A DNA stretch of 64,000 bases, from the NCBI RefSeq assembly GCF_000422825.1, contig NZ_KE383929.1, positions 248,001 through 312,000 on the forward strand, in the 5' to 3' direction. Below are positions 16,893-25,050 of this stretch, piece by piece. This DNA is from Nocardioides insulae DSM 17944 (lineage in GTDB: Bacteria > Actinomycetota > Actinomycetes > Propionibacteriales > Nocardioidaceae). A program made the position numbers and the translations under genes. Each line of letters begins with the position of its first letter. Within the stretch, counting starts at the first letter, position 1. Below the pieces are notes generated by a model. That model worked only from the letters and a program-made list of their open reading frames with translations. It was not told the origin of the DNA and made no database searches.

Positions 16893-17765
16893 TCAGCCGC
16901 GAGGCGGGCGGATGATCCCTTCCTGCGCCGCGGTGGCCACGAGGGTGCCGTCGTGGGCGAAGACCCGGCCGAGGGAGAGCCCGCGTCCGCCCTGCGCGGA
17001 GGGTGACTCCTGGTCGTAGAGCCACCACTGGTCCGCGCGGAAGGGGCGGTGGAACCACAGGGTGTGGTCGAGCGAGGCCATCTGGACCCGCGAGGTGTCG
17101 AGCGAGTGAGCCGCCATCGACGCGCTGAGCAGGGTGATGTCACTGGCCCAGGTGAAGGCCGCGAGGTGGACCAGCGGATCCTCGGGCAGAGGGGCGGCGA
17201 TCCGGAGCCACATCCGCTGCTGAGCCGGACGGGTCGGGTCGGGGGTGAGGCCGCGCTGGGAGTTGCCCACCGCGCGCATCTCGACCGCGCCCCACTCGCG
17301 GGCCAGGGCGGCGCCCTCCGCGCCGCCCATCGAGGCCATCAGCGCGATCATGTCGAGGCCCTTCTCGGGCGGCCGGACCGAAGGCATGGCGTCCTGGTGC
17401 TCGTAGCCCTCCTCGTGGCGCTGGAAGTTCGCGGTGAGGTAGTAGATCGCTCGGCCGTGCTGGCGAGCGACCACGCGGCGGGTCAGGAACGAGCGGCCGT
17501 CTCGGATCCGCTCGACGTCGTAGATGATCGGAGCGTCCGAGTCGCCCGGCAGCAGGAAGTACGAGTGCATGGAGTGCACGGTGAACTGCTCCTCGACCGA
17601 GCGCACTCCCGCGATGAGGGCCTGTGCGGCCACGTGTCCGCCGAAGGCCCGACCGCGGTCGTTCGGTGCGGGCGCACCGCGGAAGAGGTCGAGGTCGAGC
17701 TGCTCGAGATCGAGGGTGGCGACCAGCCGCTGCACGGCCTCGGCCGCGCCCGCGGAAGTGCTCAC
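16893..17765 (-). CDS. tesB: acyl-CoA thioesterase II
   Basis: TesB hydrolyses acyl-CoAs to free fatty acid and CoA in the cytosol. The 290-residue length is standard for the double-hot-dog enzyme. Diagnostic segments are RAFGGHVAAQALIAGVRSV, VHSMHSYFLLPGDSDAPI, ASLDHTLWFHRPF with the catalytic Asp in LDH, and VATAAQEGIIR with the catalytic Gln near the C-terminus. The start GTG overlaps the TGA of the upstream PAC2 gene (GTGA), so the two are translationally coupled. It may buffer acyl-CoA pools alongside the fadAB genes nearby, but those are on the other strand and separately controlled. Confidence 0.93.
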   Translation of the reverse strand: MSTSAGAAEAVQRLVATLDLEQLDLDLFRGAPAPNDRGRAFGGHVAAQALIAGVRSVEEQFTVHSMHSYFLLPGDSDAPIIYDVERIRDGRSFLTRRVVARQHGRAIYYLTANFQRHEEGYEHQDAMPSVRPPEKGLDMIALMASMGGAEGAALAREWGAVEMRAVGNSQRGLTPDPTRPAQQRMWLRIAAPLPEDPLVHLAAFTWASDITLLSASMAAHSLDTSRVQMASLDHTLWFHRPFRADQWWLYDQESPSAQGGRGLSLGRVFAHDGTLVATAAQEGIIRPPRG

Positions 17766-18730
17766 CGGTCCTCGCCCTCGGGGCCGCCGCGGCCCTCGGG
17801 ACCTTCGGGCCCCTCGGGTCCCTCCAGCCCCGCCAAGAAGCGTTCGAACTCTCGCCCGAGCTCCTCGCCCGTCGGCAGCGGCTGGTCCTGTGCCAGCAGG
17901 CTCGACCCGGACTCCTCGGCCCGCTGGAACGCGTCGTACTGCCGTTCGAGGGCGGCCACCACGTCTCCGACCTCGTGGTTGTCACGGAGGTACTGCTCGA
18001 TCTCCTGCTCGCGTTGCTGCGCCTCGGCATGCAGGTCGGCCAGGTCGATGGTGAGGCGCGCTGAGATCTCGGCCTGCTCCAGCAGCCCGGCCGCCGCGGC
18101 AGGGTAGTCGAGCTGGGCCAGGTAGTGCGGCACGTGGGCGACGTACCCCATCGCGTCGTGCTGCCACTCGCCGAGGCGGATCTCGAGCAGGCCCTGAGCG
18201 CTCGAGGGCACCCGGATCTCGCCGTTCCACGGGGACTCCCGCGTGATCAGGTCGGGGTTGTTGGCGTGCTGGGTGAGGGTCATCGGACGGGTGTGCGGCA
18301 CCGCCATCGGCACCGAACTCAATCCGATCACCCGGTCCACGTCGAAGCGCTCCACCACATCGCGCACGGCGTGGGTGAAGGCCTCCCACCGGGTGTCCGG
18401 CTCGGGTCCGCTGAGGAGGAGGTACGGCGTGCCACCGAGGTCCCGCAGCACCCGCACGATCAGCCGCGGCGCGTCGTAGGACTCGTAGTGGTCGCGGACG
18501 AAGGACACCGGAGGACGACGGGCGCGGTAGTCGTGGAACTGGTCGACGTCGAAGGTCGCCACCACCGGGGCCTGGCCCGCGGCCTGGGCGAGCAGGTGGC
18601 GTACGGCGTGCTCCCCCGCCTTGCCCGCGTCGAGGAATCCATCCAGCACCACCAGCATCGACAGCGGCCCGTCGTGGTCGGCGAGCTCGGGGACCTCGTC
18701 GACGATGTGGACCAGGCGCGACTGGGGCAC
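17762..18730 (-). CDS. PAC2 family protein (proteasome-assembly-chaperone-2-like)
   Basis: A ~322-residue member of the PAC2 family, which in actinobacteria is a soluble protein often discussed alongside proteasome genes but of unproven function. Recognisable parts are LSMLVVLDGFLDAGKAGEHAVRHLL at the start, VSFVRDHYESYDAPRLIVRVLRDLGGTPYLLLSGPEP, the GLSSVPMAVPHTRPMTLTQHAN block and the long helical end EAQQREQEIEQYLRDNHEVGDVVAALE. The last ~19 residues are a GPEG-type repeat followed by acidic residues, absent from the core family. The start is GTG 18730 with GAGAGGAAG upstream; an in-frame ATG at 18811 would add 27 basic, non-conserved residues. It is the first gene of a two-gene unit with tesB. 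Confidence 0.85.
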   Translation of the reverse strand: MPQSRLVHIVDEVPELADHDGPLSMLVVLDGFLDAGKAGEHAVRHLLAQAAGQAPVVATFDVDQFHDYRARRPPVSFVRDHYESYDAPRLIVRVLRDLGGTPYLLLSGPEPDTRWEAFTHAVRDVVERFDVDRVIGLSSVPMAVPHTRPMTLTQHANNPDLITRESPWNGEIRVPSSAQGLLEIRLGEWQHDAMGYVAHVPHYLAQLDYPAAAAGLLEQAEISARLTIDLADLHAEAQQREQEIEQYLRDNHEVGDVVAALERQYDAFQRAEESGSSLLAQDQPLPTGEELGREFERFLAGLEGPEGPEGPEGRGGPEGEDR

Positions 18731-18926
18731 AGGGTTCTTCCTCTCCGGATGGTCCGCCTGGGGCTCAGGCGGCAGGGCGGGACGGCGTCTCCAGGGTCTG
18801 CGGTTCCACATGGCGCAGGCCCAGCGTCCACGACCTCCACGATATTCCCCCGTCCTGAGCCGACGCGGCCTGACCCCGTCGGGGCCGACGTGAGTGGGCG
18901 CACACGCTCTTCACATCGCATCTCTT

Positions 18927-18948
18927 GTTACCCCCTAGTAACGTTACT
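18927..18948. promoter_or_regulatory. palindromic operator upstream of the fadA-fadB pair
   Basis: AGTAACGTTACT (18937-18948) is a perfect 12-bp palindrome. A further GTTAC at 18927 pairs with GTAAC at 18938, giving three alternating half sites. It lies ~45 bp before the thiolase start in the 260-bp gap between divergent genes. This is typical placement for a TetR- or GntR-type fatty-acid regulator; the regulator itself is not in the window. Confidence 0.6.
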
Positions 18949-18991
18949 GGCGGGCAACCGCCCATCCGTCGTCCACGCTCCAGGAGATCCG

Positions 18992-20233
18992 GTGACCCGA
19001 CAGCTGCGAGAGGTCGTCTTCGTCGACGGCGTACGCACCCCCTTCGGCAAGGCGAAGGGCCAGTACGCCGAGACGCGGGCCGACGACCTCGTCATCAAGT
19101 GCATCCGCGACCTGCTCCGTCGCAACCCCGACCTTCCGCCCGAGCGGATCGACGAGGTCGCCATCGCCGCGACCACCCAGATCGGTGACCAGGGCCTCAC
19201 GCTGGGCCGTACCGCCGGGCTGCTCTCCGGCCTGCCCGCGAGTGTGCCCGGCTTCGCCATCGACCGGATGTGCGCCGGGGCGATGACCGCCGTGACCACC
19301 ACTGCCGGCGGGATCGCCTTCGGCTCCTACGACGTCGTCATCGCCGGCGGGGTCGAGCACATGGGCCGGCACCCGATGGGCGAGGGCGTGGACCCCAACC
19401 CGCGCATCGTCGCCGAGCGGATCGTCGACCCCGACGCCCTGGTGATGGGGAACACCGCGGAGAACGTGCACGACCGCTACCCCGCCATCACCAAGGAGCG
19501 CTGCGACGCGCTCGCGGTGCGCTCCCAGCAACGCGCGGCTGCGGCGTACGAGGCCGGCATCATCCAGCCCGACCTGGTCCCCGTCGCGACCCGATCGGCG
19601 CAGGAGGGCTGGGGGCTGGCCACCGTCGACGAGCCGATGCGTCCCGGGACGACGGTCGAGCAGCTCGCCGGCCTCAAGACGCCGTTCCGGCCGCACGGCC
19701 GCGTCACGGCCGGCAACGCCGCCGGCATCAACGACGGTGCGACCGCCTGCCTGCTCGCCGACGAGGAGACCGCCCGCGAGCTCGGCCTCCCGGTCCGGAT
19801 GCGGATGGTCGGGTTCGCCTTCGCCGGGGTCGAGCCCGAGGTGATGGCCGTCGGCCCGATCCCCGCCACGGAGAAGGCGCTGGCCAAGGCGGGACTGTCC
19901 ATCGAGGACATCGATGCCTTCGAGATCAATGAGGCCTTCGCCGTCCAGGTGCTCGCCTTCCTCGACCACTTCGGCCTCGCCGAGGACGACGAACGGGTCA
20001 ACCCGTACGGCGGCGCGATCGCCTTCGGCCACCCCCTCGCCTCCTCCGGCGTCCGATTGATGACCCAGCTCGCCCGACAGTTCGAGGCGCGCCCAGAGGC
20101 CCGCTACGGCCTGACCAGCATGTGCATCGGCCTGGGCATGGGCGGCACCGTGATCTGGGAGAACCCGCACTGGTCCGCGCACCAGGAGCAGGGCGAGGCC
20201 GCCATCATCGATTCCGCCGGAAAGGTGGCCTGA
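18992..20233 (+). CDS. fadA: acetyl-CoA C-acyltransferase (3-ketoacyl-CoA thiolase)
   Basis: Thiolase cleaves 3-ketoacyl-CoA with CoA, the last step of beta-oxidation. The 413-residue product has the three thiolase signatures: DRMCAGAMTAV with the nucleophilic Cys94, EINEAFAVQVLAFLDHFG, and GGAIAFGHPLASSG (catalytic His) plus the second Cys in MCIGLGMGG. The start is GTG 18992 with AGGAGA nine bases upstream; the reading frame extends far upstream over the divergent PAC2 gene without conservation. Two bases separate its stop from the fadB start, so the pair encodes the two subunits of a trifunctional-type beta-oxidation complex. A palindrome upstream probably controls both. Confidence 0.95.
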   Translation: MTRQLREVVFVDGVRTPFGKAKGQYAETRADDLVIKCIRDLLRRNPDLPPERIDEVAIAATTQIGDQGLTLGRTAGLLSGLPASVPGFAIDRMCAGAMTAVTTTAGGIAFGSYDVVIAGGVEHMGRHPMGEGVDPNPRIVAERIVDPDALVMGNTAENVHDRYPAITKERCDALAVRSQQRAAAAYEAGIIQPDLVPVATRSAQEGWGLATVDEPMRPGTTVEQLAGLKTPFRPHGRVTAGNAAGINDGATACLLADEETARELGLPVRMRMVGFAFAGVEPEVMAVGPIPATEKALAKAGLSIEDIDAFEINEAFAVQVLAFLDHFGLAEDDERVNPYGGAIAFGHPLASSGVRLMTQLARQFEARPEARYGLTSMCIGLGMGGTVIWENPHWSAHQEQGEAAIIDSAGKVA

Positions 20234-20235
20234 CC

Positions 20236-22320
20236 ATGACCGAACTCAGCACCCTGATCGAGAGGGCCACCGCGCTCGCGTCCGAGGACGAGGTCGTCAC
20301 CACCGCCCGTCTGCGCAAGGTCGCCCTTCCCGCCGGCGCCGGTGTGATGGGCCTGATCACCCTCGACAACGGCCTGGACCACACCCGCCCGAACACGTTC
20401 GGCCCGCGTGGCCTGATCTCGCTCGACGCCGCCATCGACGCCGCCCTGGCCGACGACGAGATCGTCGCCCTCGGCGTGACCGGCAAGCCGTTCATCCTCG
20501 CCGCCGGCGCCGACCTGACCACGCTCGCCGCGGCCGGGCCGGACGGCGTACGGGTCATCGCGGAACTGGGCCACGCCGTCTTCCGCAGGCTGATCGACGG
20601 CGGCAAGCCGTCCTTCGGCTTCATCAACGGGCTCGCCCTCGGTGGCGGCCTCGAGGTGGCGCTGCACTGCACCTACCGGACGATCCTGGACACCGCGGCG
20701 GCGGTCGGCCTGCCCGAGGTCATGCTCGGCCTGGTGCCGGGCTGGGGCGGAAGCCACCTGCTGCCCAACCTGATCGGTCCCGAGCGGGCCACCACCGTCT
20801 TCATCGAGAACCCCCTCAACAACGGCCGCACCCTCACCGGCGCGCAGGCGTTCGGGCTCGGCATCGCCGACGCGATGTTCACCGGCGCCGACTTCCTGGA
20901 ACGCTCGCTCTCCTGGGCCGGCGATGTCCTGACCGGCACGATCACGGTGGAGCGCACCGAGATCGACCGGGGCGAGGCCTGGGACGCCGCCGTACGCCGC
21001 GCCGAGGGCGTGGTCGCGGGCAGGACCGGCGGCGCCTCCCCCGCCGGCGTGCGGGCCGTGGACCTGCTCGCCGGCGCCCGCGCCGCGAGCCGCGACGAGG
21101 GCTTCGCAGCCGAGGACGACGCCCTCGAGGCGATGTCGCGTACGCCGGAACTGCTGGCCAGCCTGTACTCCTTCGACCTGGTGCAGAAGCGGGCCAAGCG
21201 GCCCGCGGGTGCACCGGACCGGGCGCTGGCACGCAAGGTCACCAAGGTCGGGATCGTCGGCGCGGGCCTGATGGCCTCCCAGATGGCCCTGCTGTTCGTG
21301 CAGCGGCTCAAGGTGCCGGTGGTGCTCACCGACCTCGACCAGTCGCGGGCGGACAAGGGTGTCGCCTACGTCCACGCCGAGCTCGACAAGCGCCTCGCTG
21401 CCGGCAAGGCATCCCCCGATGCGACCAACCGGCTCAAGGCCCTGGTCAGCGGCACCGTCGACCAGGCCAGTGCCTTCGCGGACGCCGACTTCGTGATCGA
21501 GGCGGTCTTCGAGGAACTGTCGGTCAAGCGACAGGTCTTCGCAGCTGTGGAGAAGGTGGTCTCGCCCGAGACGATCCTCGCCACCAACACCTCCTCGCTC
21601 TCCATCACCGAGATGGCGGCCGACCTCGATCACCCCGAGCGGCTGGTGGGATTCCACTTCTTCAATCCGGTGGCGGTGATGCCGCTGCTGGAGATCATCC
21701 GCGGCAAGGAGACCGACGAGGCCACCCTGGCGACCGCGTTCGCGACCGGCAAGGCGCTGAAGAAGACCGCCGTCCTGGTCAAGGACAGCCCCTCCTTCAT
21801 CGTCAACCGCCTGCTCGGCCGGTTCATGGGAGAGGTGGCCAGGATCGCGGACGACGGCACGCCCATCGAGGTCGTCGACCGCGCCTTCGCCGGCGTGACG
21901 CCGATGCCGCCCTATCTGCTCATCGCCCTGGTCGGCCCGGCGATCGCGCTGCACAACGGGGAGACGCTGCACGCGGCCTTCCCGGAGCGGTTCCACGTCT
22001 CGGCCAACCTCCGAGCGGTGGTCGAGGCCGGGAAGCCGGGCTTCTACGCGCCCGGGACCTTCGAGGTGGACCCCGCCGTCGCCGAGCTCATGACCATCGG
22101 CACCACGGTGCTCGACGAGACGCAGGTCCGCCGCCGTACGCTCGAGGCGCTGGCCGACGAGACCTCCCGGATGCTCGAGGAGGGAGTCGCCTCCGCCCCC
22201 GAGGACATCGACCTCGCGATGATCACCGGTGCCGGCTTCTGCTTCTGGAACGGCGGCCTCACGATGCTGCTGGACAGGGAGGGCATCTCGACCGCTGTGC
22301 TCGGTCGAACCTTCCACTGA
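20236..22320 (+). CDS. fadB: multifunctional fatty-acid oxidation protein: enoyl-CoA hydratase / 3-hydroxyacyl-CoA dehydrogenase
   Basis: A 694-residue alpha subunit of the beta-oxidation complex. The N-terminal crotonase domain (~1-190) has LAAGADLTTLA, NGLALGGGLEVALHC and GLPEVMLGLVPGWGGSHLLP with the conserved Glu. The dehydrogenase part (~335-690) has the Rossmann start KVGIVGAGLMASQMALLF, ATNTSSLSITEMA, ERLVGFHFFNPVAVMPLLEI with the catalytic His-Phe, and VLVKDSPSFIVNRLLGRFMGE. The dinucleotide loop reads GAGLMASQ where most relatives have G-x-G-x-M-G; the Gly-to-Ala change is conservative. Length is slightly short of the E. coli protein (~729). It is coupled to fadA by a two-base gap. 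Confidence 0.94.
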   Translation: MTELSTLIERATALASEDEVVTTARLRKVALPAGAGVMGLITLDNGLDHTRPNTFGPRGLISLDAAIDAALADDEIVALGVTGKPFILAAGADLTTLAAAGPDGVRVIAELGHAVFRRLIDGGKPSFGFINGLALGGGLEVALHCTYRTILDTAAAVGLPEVMLGLVPGWGGSHLLPNLIGPERATTVFIENPLNNGRTLTGAQAFGLGIADAMFTGADFLERSLSWAGDVLTGTITVERTEIDRGEAWDAAVRRAEGVVAGRTGGASPAGVRAVDLLAGARAASRDEGFAAEDDALEAMSRTPELLASLYSFDLVQKRAKRPAGAPDRALARKVTKVGIVGAGLMASQMALLFVQRLKVPVVLTDLDQSRADKGVAYVHAELDKRLAAGKASPDATNRLKALVSGTVDQASAFADADFVIEAVFEELSVKRQVFAAVEKVVSPETILATNTSSLSITEMAADLDHPERLVGFHFFNPVAVMPLLEIIRGKETDEATLATAFATGKALKKTAVLVKDSPSFIVNRLLGRFMGEVARIADDGTPIEVVDRAFAGVTPMPPYLLIALVGPAIALHNGETLHAAFPERFHVSANLRAVVEAGKPGFYAPGTFEVDPAVAELMTIGTTVLDETQVRRRTLEALADETSRMLEEGVASAPEDIDLAMITGAGFCFWNGGLTMLLDREGISTAVLGRTFH

Positions 22321-22330
22321 GCGGTCACGT

Positions 22331-22364
22331 CGACGGGCCCGGCACACGTCTGCCGGGCCCGTCG
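22331..22364. terminator. bidirectional terminator between fadB and the glycerate kinase gene
   Basis: A perfect 14-bp G+C-rich stem (22331-22344 with 22351-22364) and six-base loop lie between two convergent genes. Confidence 0.85.
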
Positions 22365-22374
22365 GGGCGCGTGC

Positions 22375-23538
22375 TCAGCCGCGGCCGCCGTCCGCCGCAC
22401 TCCACAGCCGTGCCACCTGCTCGGCGGTGCGCTCGAGATTCTGCTCCACTCCGCTGACCGCCTCCGCCAGCGTCCCGGGGCCGGGTACGACGGAGAGGAC
22501 GGCCGTCATGCCGGCCTCGACGGCCGGTCTGGACCCCTCCGCGACCGACCCGGCGAGCGCGATCACGGGCACGCCGAAGTGCTGTGCCCTGCGGAGCACA
22601 CCGACGGGGGCCTTCCCACCCATGGACTGGACGTCGAGGGCACCCTCTCCGGTCAGCACGAGATCGGCGTCCCGCAGCACGGCATCAAGCCCGACCGCGT
22701 CGGCCACCAGATCGAACCCGCCGGTCAGCCGAGCTCCGAGGAAGACCAGAGCACCGAAACCGAGGCCACCGGCCGCGCCGGCGCCGGGCCGGTCGCGATG
22801 GTCCTCCCCGTGCTCGGCGAGGGTCTCCCCCAGCCGACGCAGTCCGAGGTCGAGGATCTCCACGGTCGGTCCGTCCGCGCCCTTCTGGGGCCCGAACACA
22901 GCAGCCGCTCCGCTCGGACCGCTCAGCGGGTTGTCGACGTCGCACGCCGCGAGCACCTCGCACCCCCTCAGCCGCTCGTCGAGACCGCTCAGGTCGATCG
23001 TCCGGAGTCCGGCCAGCGCGGCACCTCCGCGATCGAGTTCTGCCCCCGAGTGGTCGGTGAAACTGGCGCCGAGCGCCTGCGCCATCCCGACCCCACCGTC
23101 GGTGGTGGCGCTGCCGCCGAGGGTGAGCACGATCCTCCTCGCGCCCCGTTCCAGGGCGGCCCGGACCAACTGTCCGACGCCGTAGGTCGACGCCCGACCT
23201 GCGCTCCGCGGAGTGGGGTCCACCAGGTCCAGCCCGGCCGCCGCCGCCATCTCGATCACTGCCGTCGGCGGTCCGTCGTCGCCGAGATGCGGGAGTAGTC
23301 CGTAGTGAGCGGGCAGCGGCTCCCCCAGCGGGCCATCGACCTGCTCGGTCACCATGGTCCCGTCCAGAGCCGCGACGAGCGCAGCGGCGGTGCCCTCGCC
23401 CCCGTCCGCCAACGGCAGTTCGGTGATCCGCCACTGCGGGGCTCCCCTGCGCCAGCCGCGAGCCAGGGCTGCGGCGACGTCGGGGCTGGAGCAGCTGCCC
23501 TTGAAGGAATCGGGGGCGATGACGAGATGCCTGGTCAT
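22375..23538 (-). CDS. glxK: glycerate kinase
   Basis: A 387-residue member of the GarK/GlxK glycerate kinase family, which phosphorylates D-glycerate (to 2-phosphoglycerate in this family). Signatures are the N-terminal LVIAPDSFKGSCSSPDVAAALARGW, LPLADGGEGTAAAL, TLGGSATTDGGVGMAQALGA and DLVLTGEGALDVQSMGGKAPVGV. All are strongly conserved in the fold, and length is standard (~380). It lies five bases after the stop of the GntP permease gene on the same strand. With the CdaR regulator upstream, this forms a glycerate or sugar-acid uptake and use module. Gluconate use is less likely, because a glycerate kinase rather than a gluconate kinase is present. Confidence 0.94.
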   Translation of the reverse strand: MTRHLVIAPDSFKGSCSSPDVAAALARGWRRGAPQWRITELPLADGGEGTAAALVAALDGTMVTEQVDGPLGEPLPAHYGLLPHLGDDGPPTAVIEMAAAAGLDLVDPTPRSAGRASTYGVGQLVRAALERGARRIVLTLGGSATTDGGVGMAQALGASFTDHSGAELDRGGAALAGLRTIDLSGLDERLRGCEVLAACDVDNPLSGPSGAAAVFGPQKGADGPTVEILDLGLRRLGETLAEHGEDHRDRPGAGAAGGLGFGALVFLGARLTGGFDLVADAVGLDAVLRDADLVLTGEGALDVQSMGGKAPVGVLRRAQHFGVPVIALAGSVAEGSRPAVEAGMTAVLSVVPGPGTLAEAVSGVEQNLERTAEQVARLWSAADGGRG

Positions 23539-23543
23539 GCCGG

Positions 23544-24914
23544 TCAGACCAGGAGCGAGAGCGGAAGGACGACGAGCATGCCCGCCAGACCCTGGATCAG
23601 GGTGCCCGTGGTCTGCGCGCGGTAGGCCTGGCCCACACTCATCCGGCTGAACTGGCTCACCACCCAGAAGTAGCTGTCGTTGGCGTGCGAGACGGTCATG
23701 GCGCCGAGGCCGACCGCCATCACCGCCAGGGTCGCCCCGAGGTCACCGGTCAGTCCGAGATCGCCGAGGAGCGGCGCGACCAGGGCCGAGGTGGTCACCA
23801 TCGACACCGTCGAGGAGCCCTGGGCGGTCTTCAACGCCGCGGCGATGAGGAAGGGCACCAGGATGCCGATCCCGAGGGCGGAGAGCTTGTCGCCGAGGTA
23901 GCTGCCCAGGTCCGTGGCCGCGATCACGGCTCCGAACGCACCGCCGGCACCGGTGATGAGCAGGATGGGGGCGGCGTCCACGATGCCCTCCCCGATCCGG
24001 TCCGAGACGGTCTTCTCGCCGTTCCTGGAGTGCAGTGAGTAGATCGCGAGTGCGACACCGACCAGCAGCGCGATGACCGGCTGACCGACGAACCTCAGCG
24101 CGTCCGCGACGACGGAGTCGGTGGCCGGCAGGAACGGCAGCGCCATCGCCGACCCGAGCATGATCAGCACGATCGGCACCAGGATCGGGGCGAACGACGC
24201 CCACGTGCCCGGCCGGTGGGTGGACGCGGCGACCTCGGCGAACTCGGCCATCCGGCGGTCGAGATGCTCGTTCGATTCGCCCTCCGGCTGGGCGTGGGAG
24301 AAGCGCAGCGCCCACAGCGAGCCGGCCGCCGCCGAGACAATCCCGACCGCCAGGCCCACGGCCATCACCAGACCGAGCTTGTCCGAGAGACCAAGATTGC
24401 CGGCGGCCGCGATGGGGCCCGGCGTCGGGGGCACGAGTGTGTGGGTGGCGTACAGGCCGGTGGCCAGGGCCACCGACATGGCGACCGGGCTGGTCTTGGT
24501 GCGAGCTGCCATCGACTCCTTCAGGGAGTTGAGGATGACGTAGGCGGAGTCGCAGAAGACGGGGATCGAGACGACGTAGCCGATGGCACTCATGGTCAGC
24601 GTCGGGAACCGCTTGCCGAAGATCTTGATGATGGCGTCGGCCATCGTGATGGCCGCCCCGGAACGGTCCAGGAAGACCCCGATCACCGTGCCGAGCACGA
24701 TCACGATGCCGATGTTCCCCAGGGTCGTGCCGAACCCGGCCGTCACGACCGACACGACACCGAGCGAATCACCCTCGGTCAGCAGCGGCAGCCCGAAGGC
24801 GACCCCTCCGACCAGGGCGGTGATCAGCAGCGCGAGGAAGGGATGCATCTTGGCGGCTGCGGTGAGCAGCACCAGCCCCACGACCAGGGCGATCAGGATG
24901 AGCAGGTCGACCAC
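23544..24914 (-). CDS. GntP-family gluconate/glycerate:H+ symporter
   Basis: A 456-residue inner-membrane permease of the GntP family with 12 or more predicted membrane segments. Family segments include HPFLALLITALVGG near the start, GFGTTLGNIGIVIVLGTVIG, THTLVPPTPGPIAAAGNLG and the C-terminal SHANDSYFWVVSQFS. Members carry gluconate, glycerate or other sugar acids. The adjacent glycerate kinase points to glycerate. I chose GTG 24914 because GAAAGG lies six bases before it and the first helix starts right there. A palindrome at 25036-25049, between this gene and the cdaR stop, is the probable operator. Confidence 0.92.
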   Translation of the reverse strand: MVDLLILIALVVGLVLLTAAAKMHPFLALLITALVGGVAFGLPLLTEGDSLGVVSVVTAGFGTTLGNIGIVIVLGTVIGVFLDRSGAAITMADAIIKIFGKRFPTLTMSAIGYVVSIPVFCDSAYVILNSLKESMAARTKTSPVAMSVALATGLYATHTLVPPTPGPIAAAGNLGLSDKLGLVMAVGLAVGIVSAAAGSLWALRFSHAQPEGESNEHLDRRMAEFAEVAASTHRPGTWASFAPILVPIVLIMLGSAMALPFLPATDSVVADALRFVGQPVIALLVGVALAIYSLHSRNGEKTVSDRIGEGIVDAAPILLITGAGGAFGAVIAATDLGSYLGDKLSALGIGILVPFLIAAALKTAQGSSTVSMVTTSALVAPLLGDLGLTGDLGATLAVMAVGLGAMTVSHANDSYFWVVSQFSRMSVGQAYRAQTTGTLIQGLAGMLVVLPLSLLV

Positions 24915-25035
24915 GGAGAGCCTTTCGTCGAGTGGCCGGTCCACGAGATCGGGCGGCCAGAGTCACTCGGACCAAGGATGGTGGCGGGCTGTGACGCGGT
25001 CCACAGGCGGTTGGCCAGATTCTGCGCCGCCGCTT

Positions 25036-25049
25036 TGTGCGATCGCACA
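25036..25049. promoter_or_regulatory. palindromic operator, candidate CdaR site
   Basis: TGTGCGATCGCACA is a perfect 14-bp palindrome. It sits one base after the cdaR stop codon (reading the minus strand) and 122 bp before the gntP start. A role as the CdaR operator for gntP-glxK is inferred from position and symmetry. Confidence 0.6.
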
Positions 25050-25050
25050 G

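Noticed and set aside
18125..18991. N-terminal extension of the thiolase
   Set aside because: The frame stays open upstream but runs antisense to the PAC2 gene and across the operator; a GTG with a good ribosome binding site sits exactly at the conserved start.
20104..22347. 747-codon minus-strand reading frame
   Set aside because: It is antisense to fadB and has no recognisable domain.
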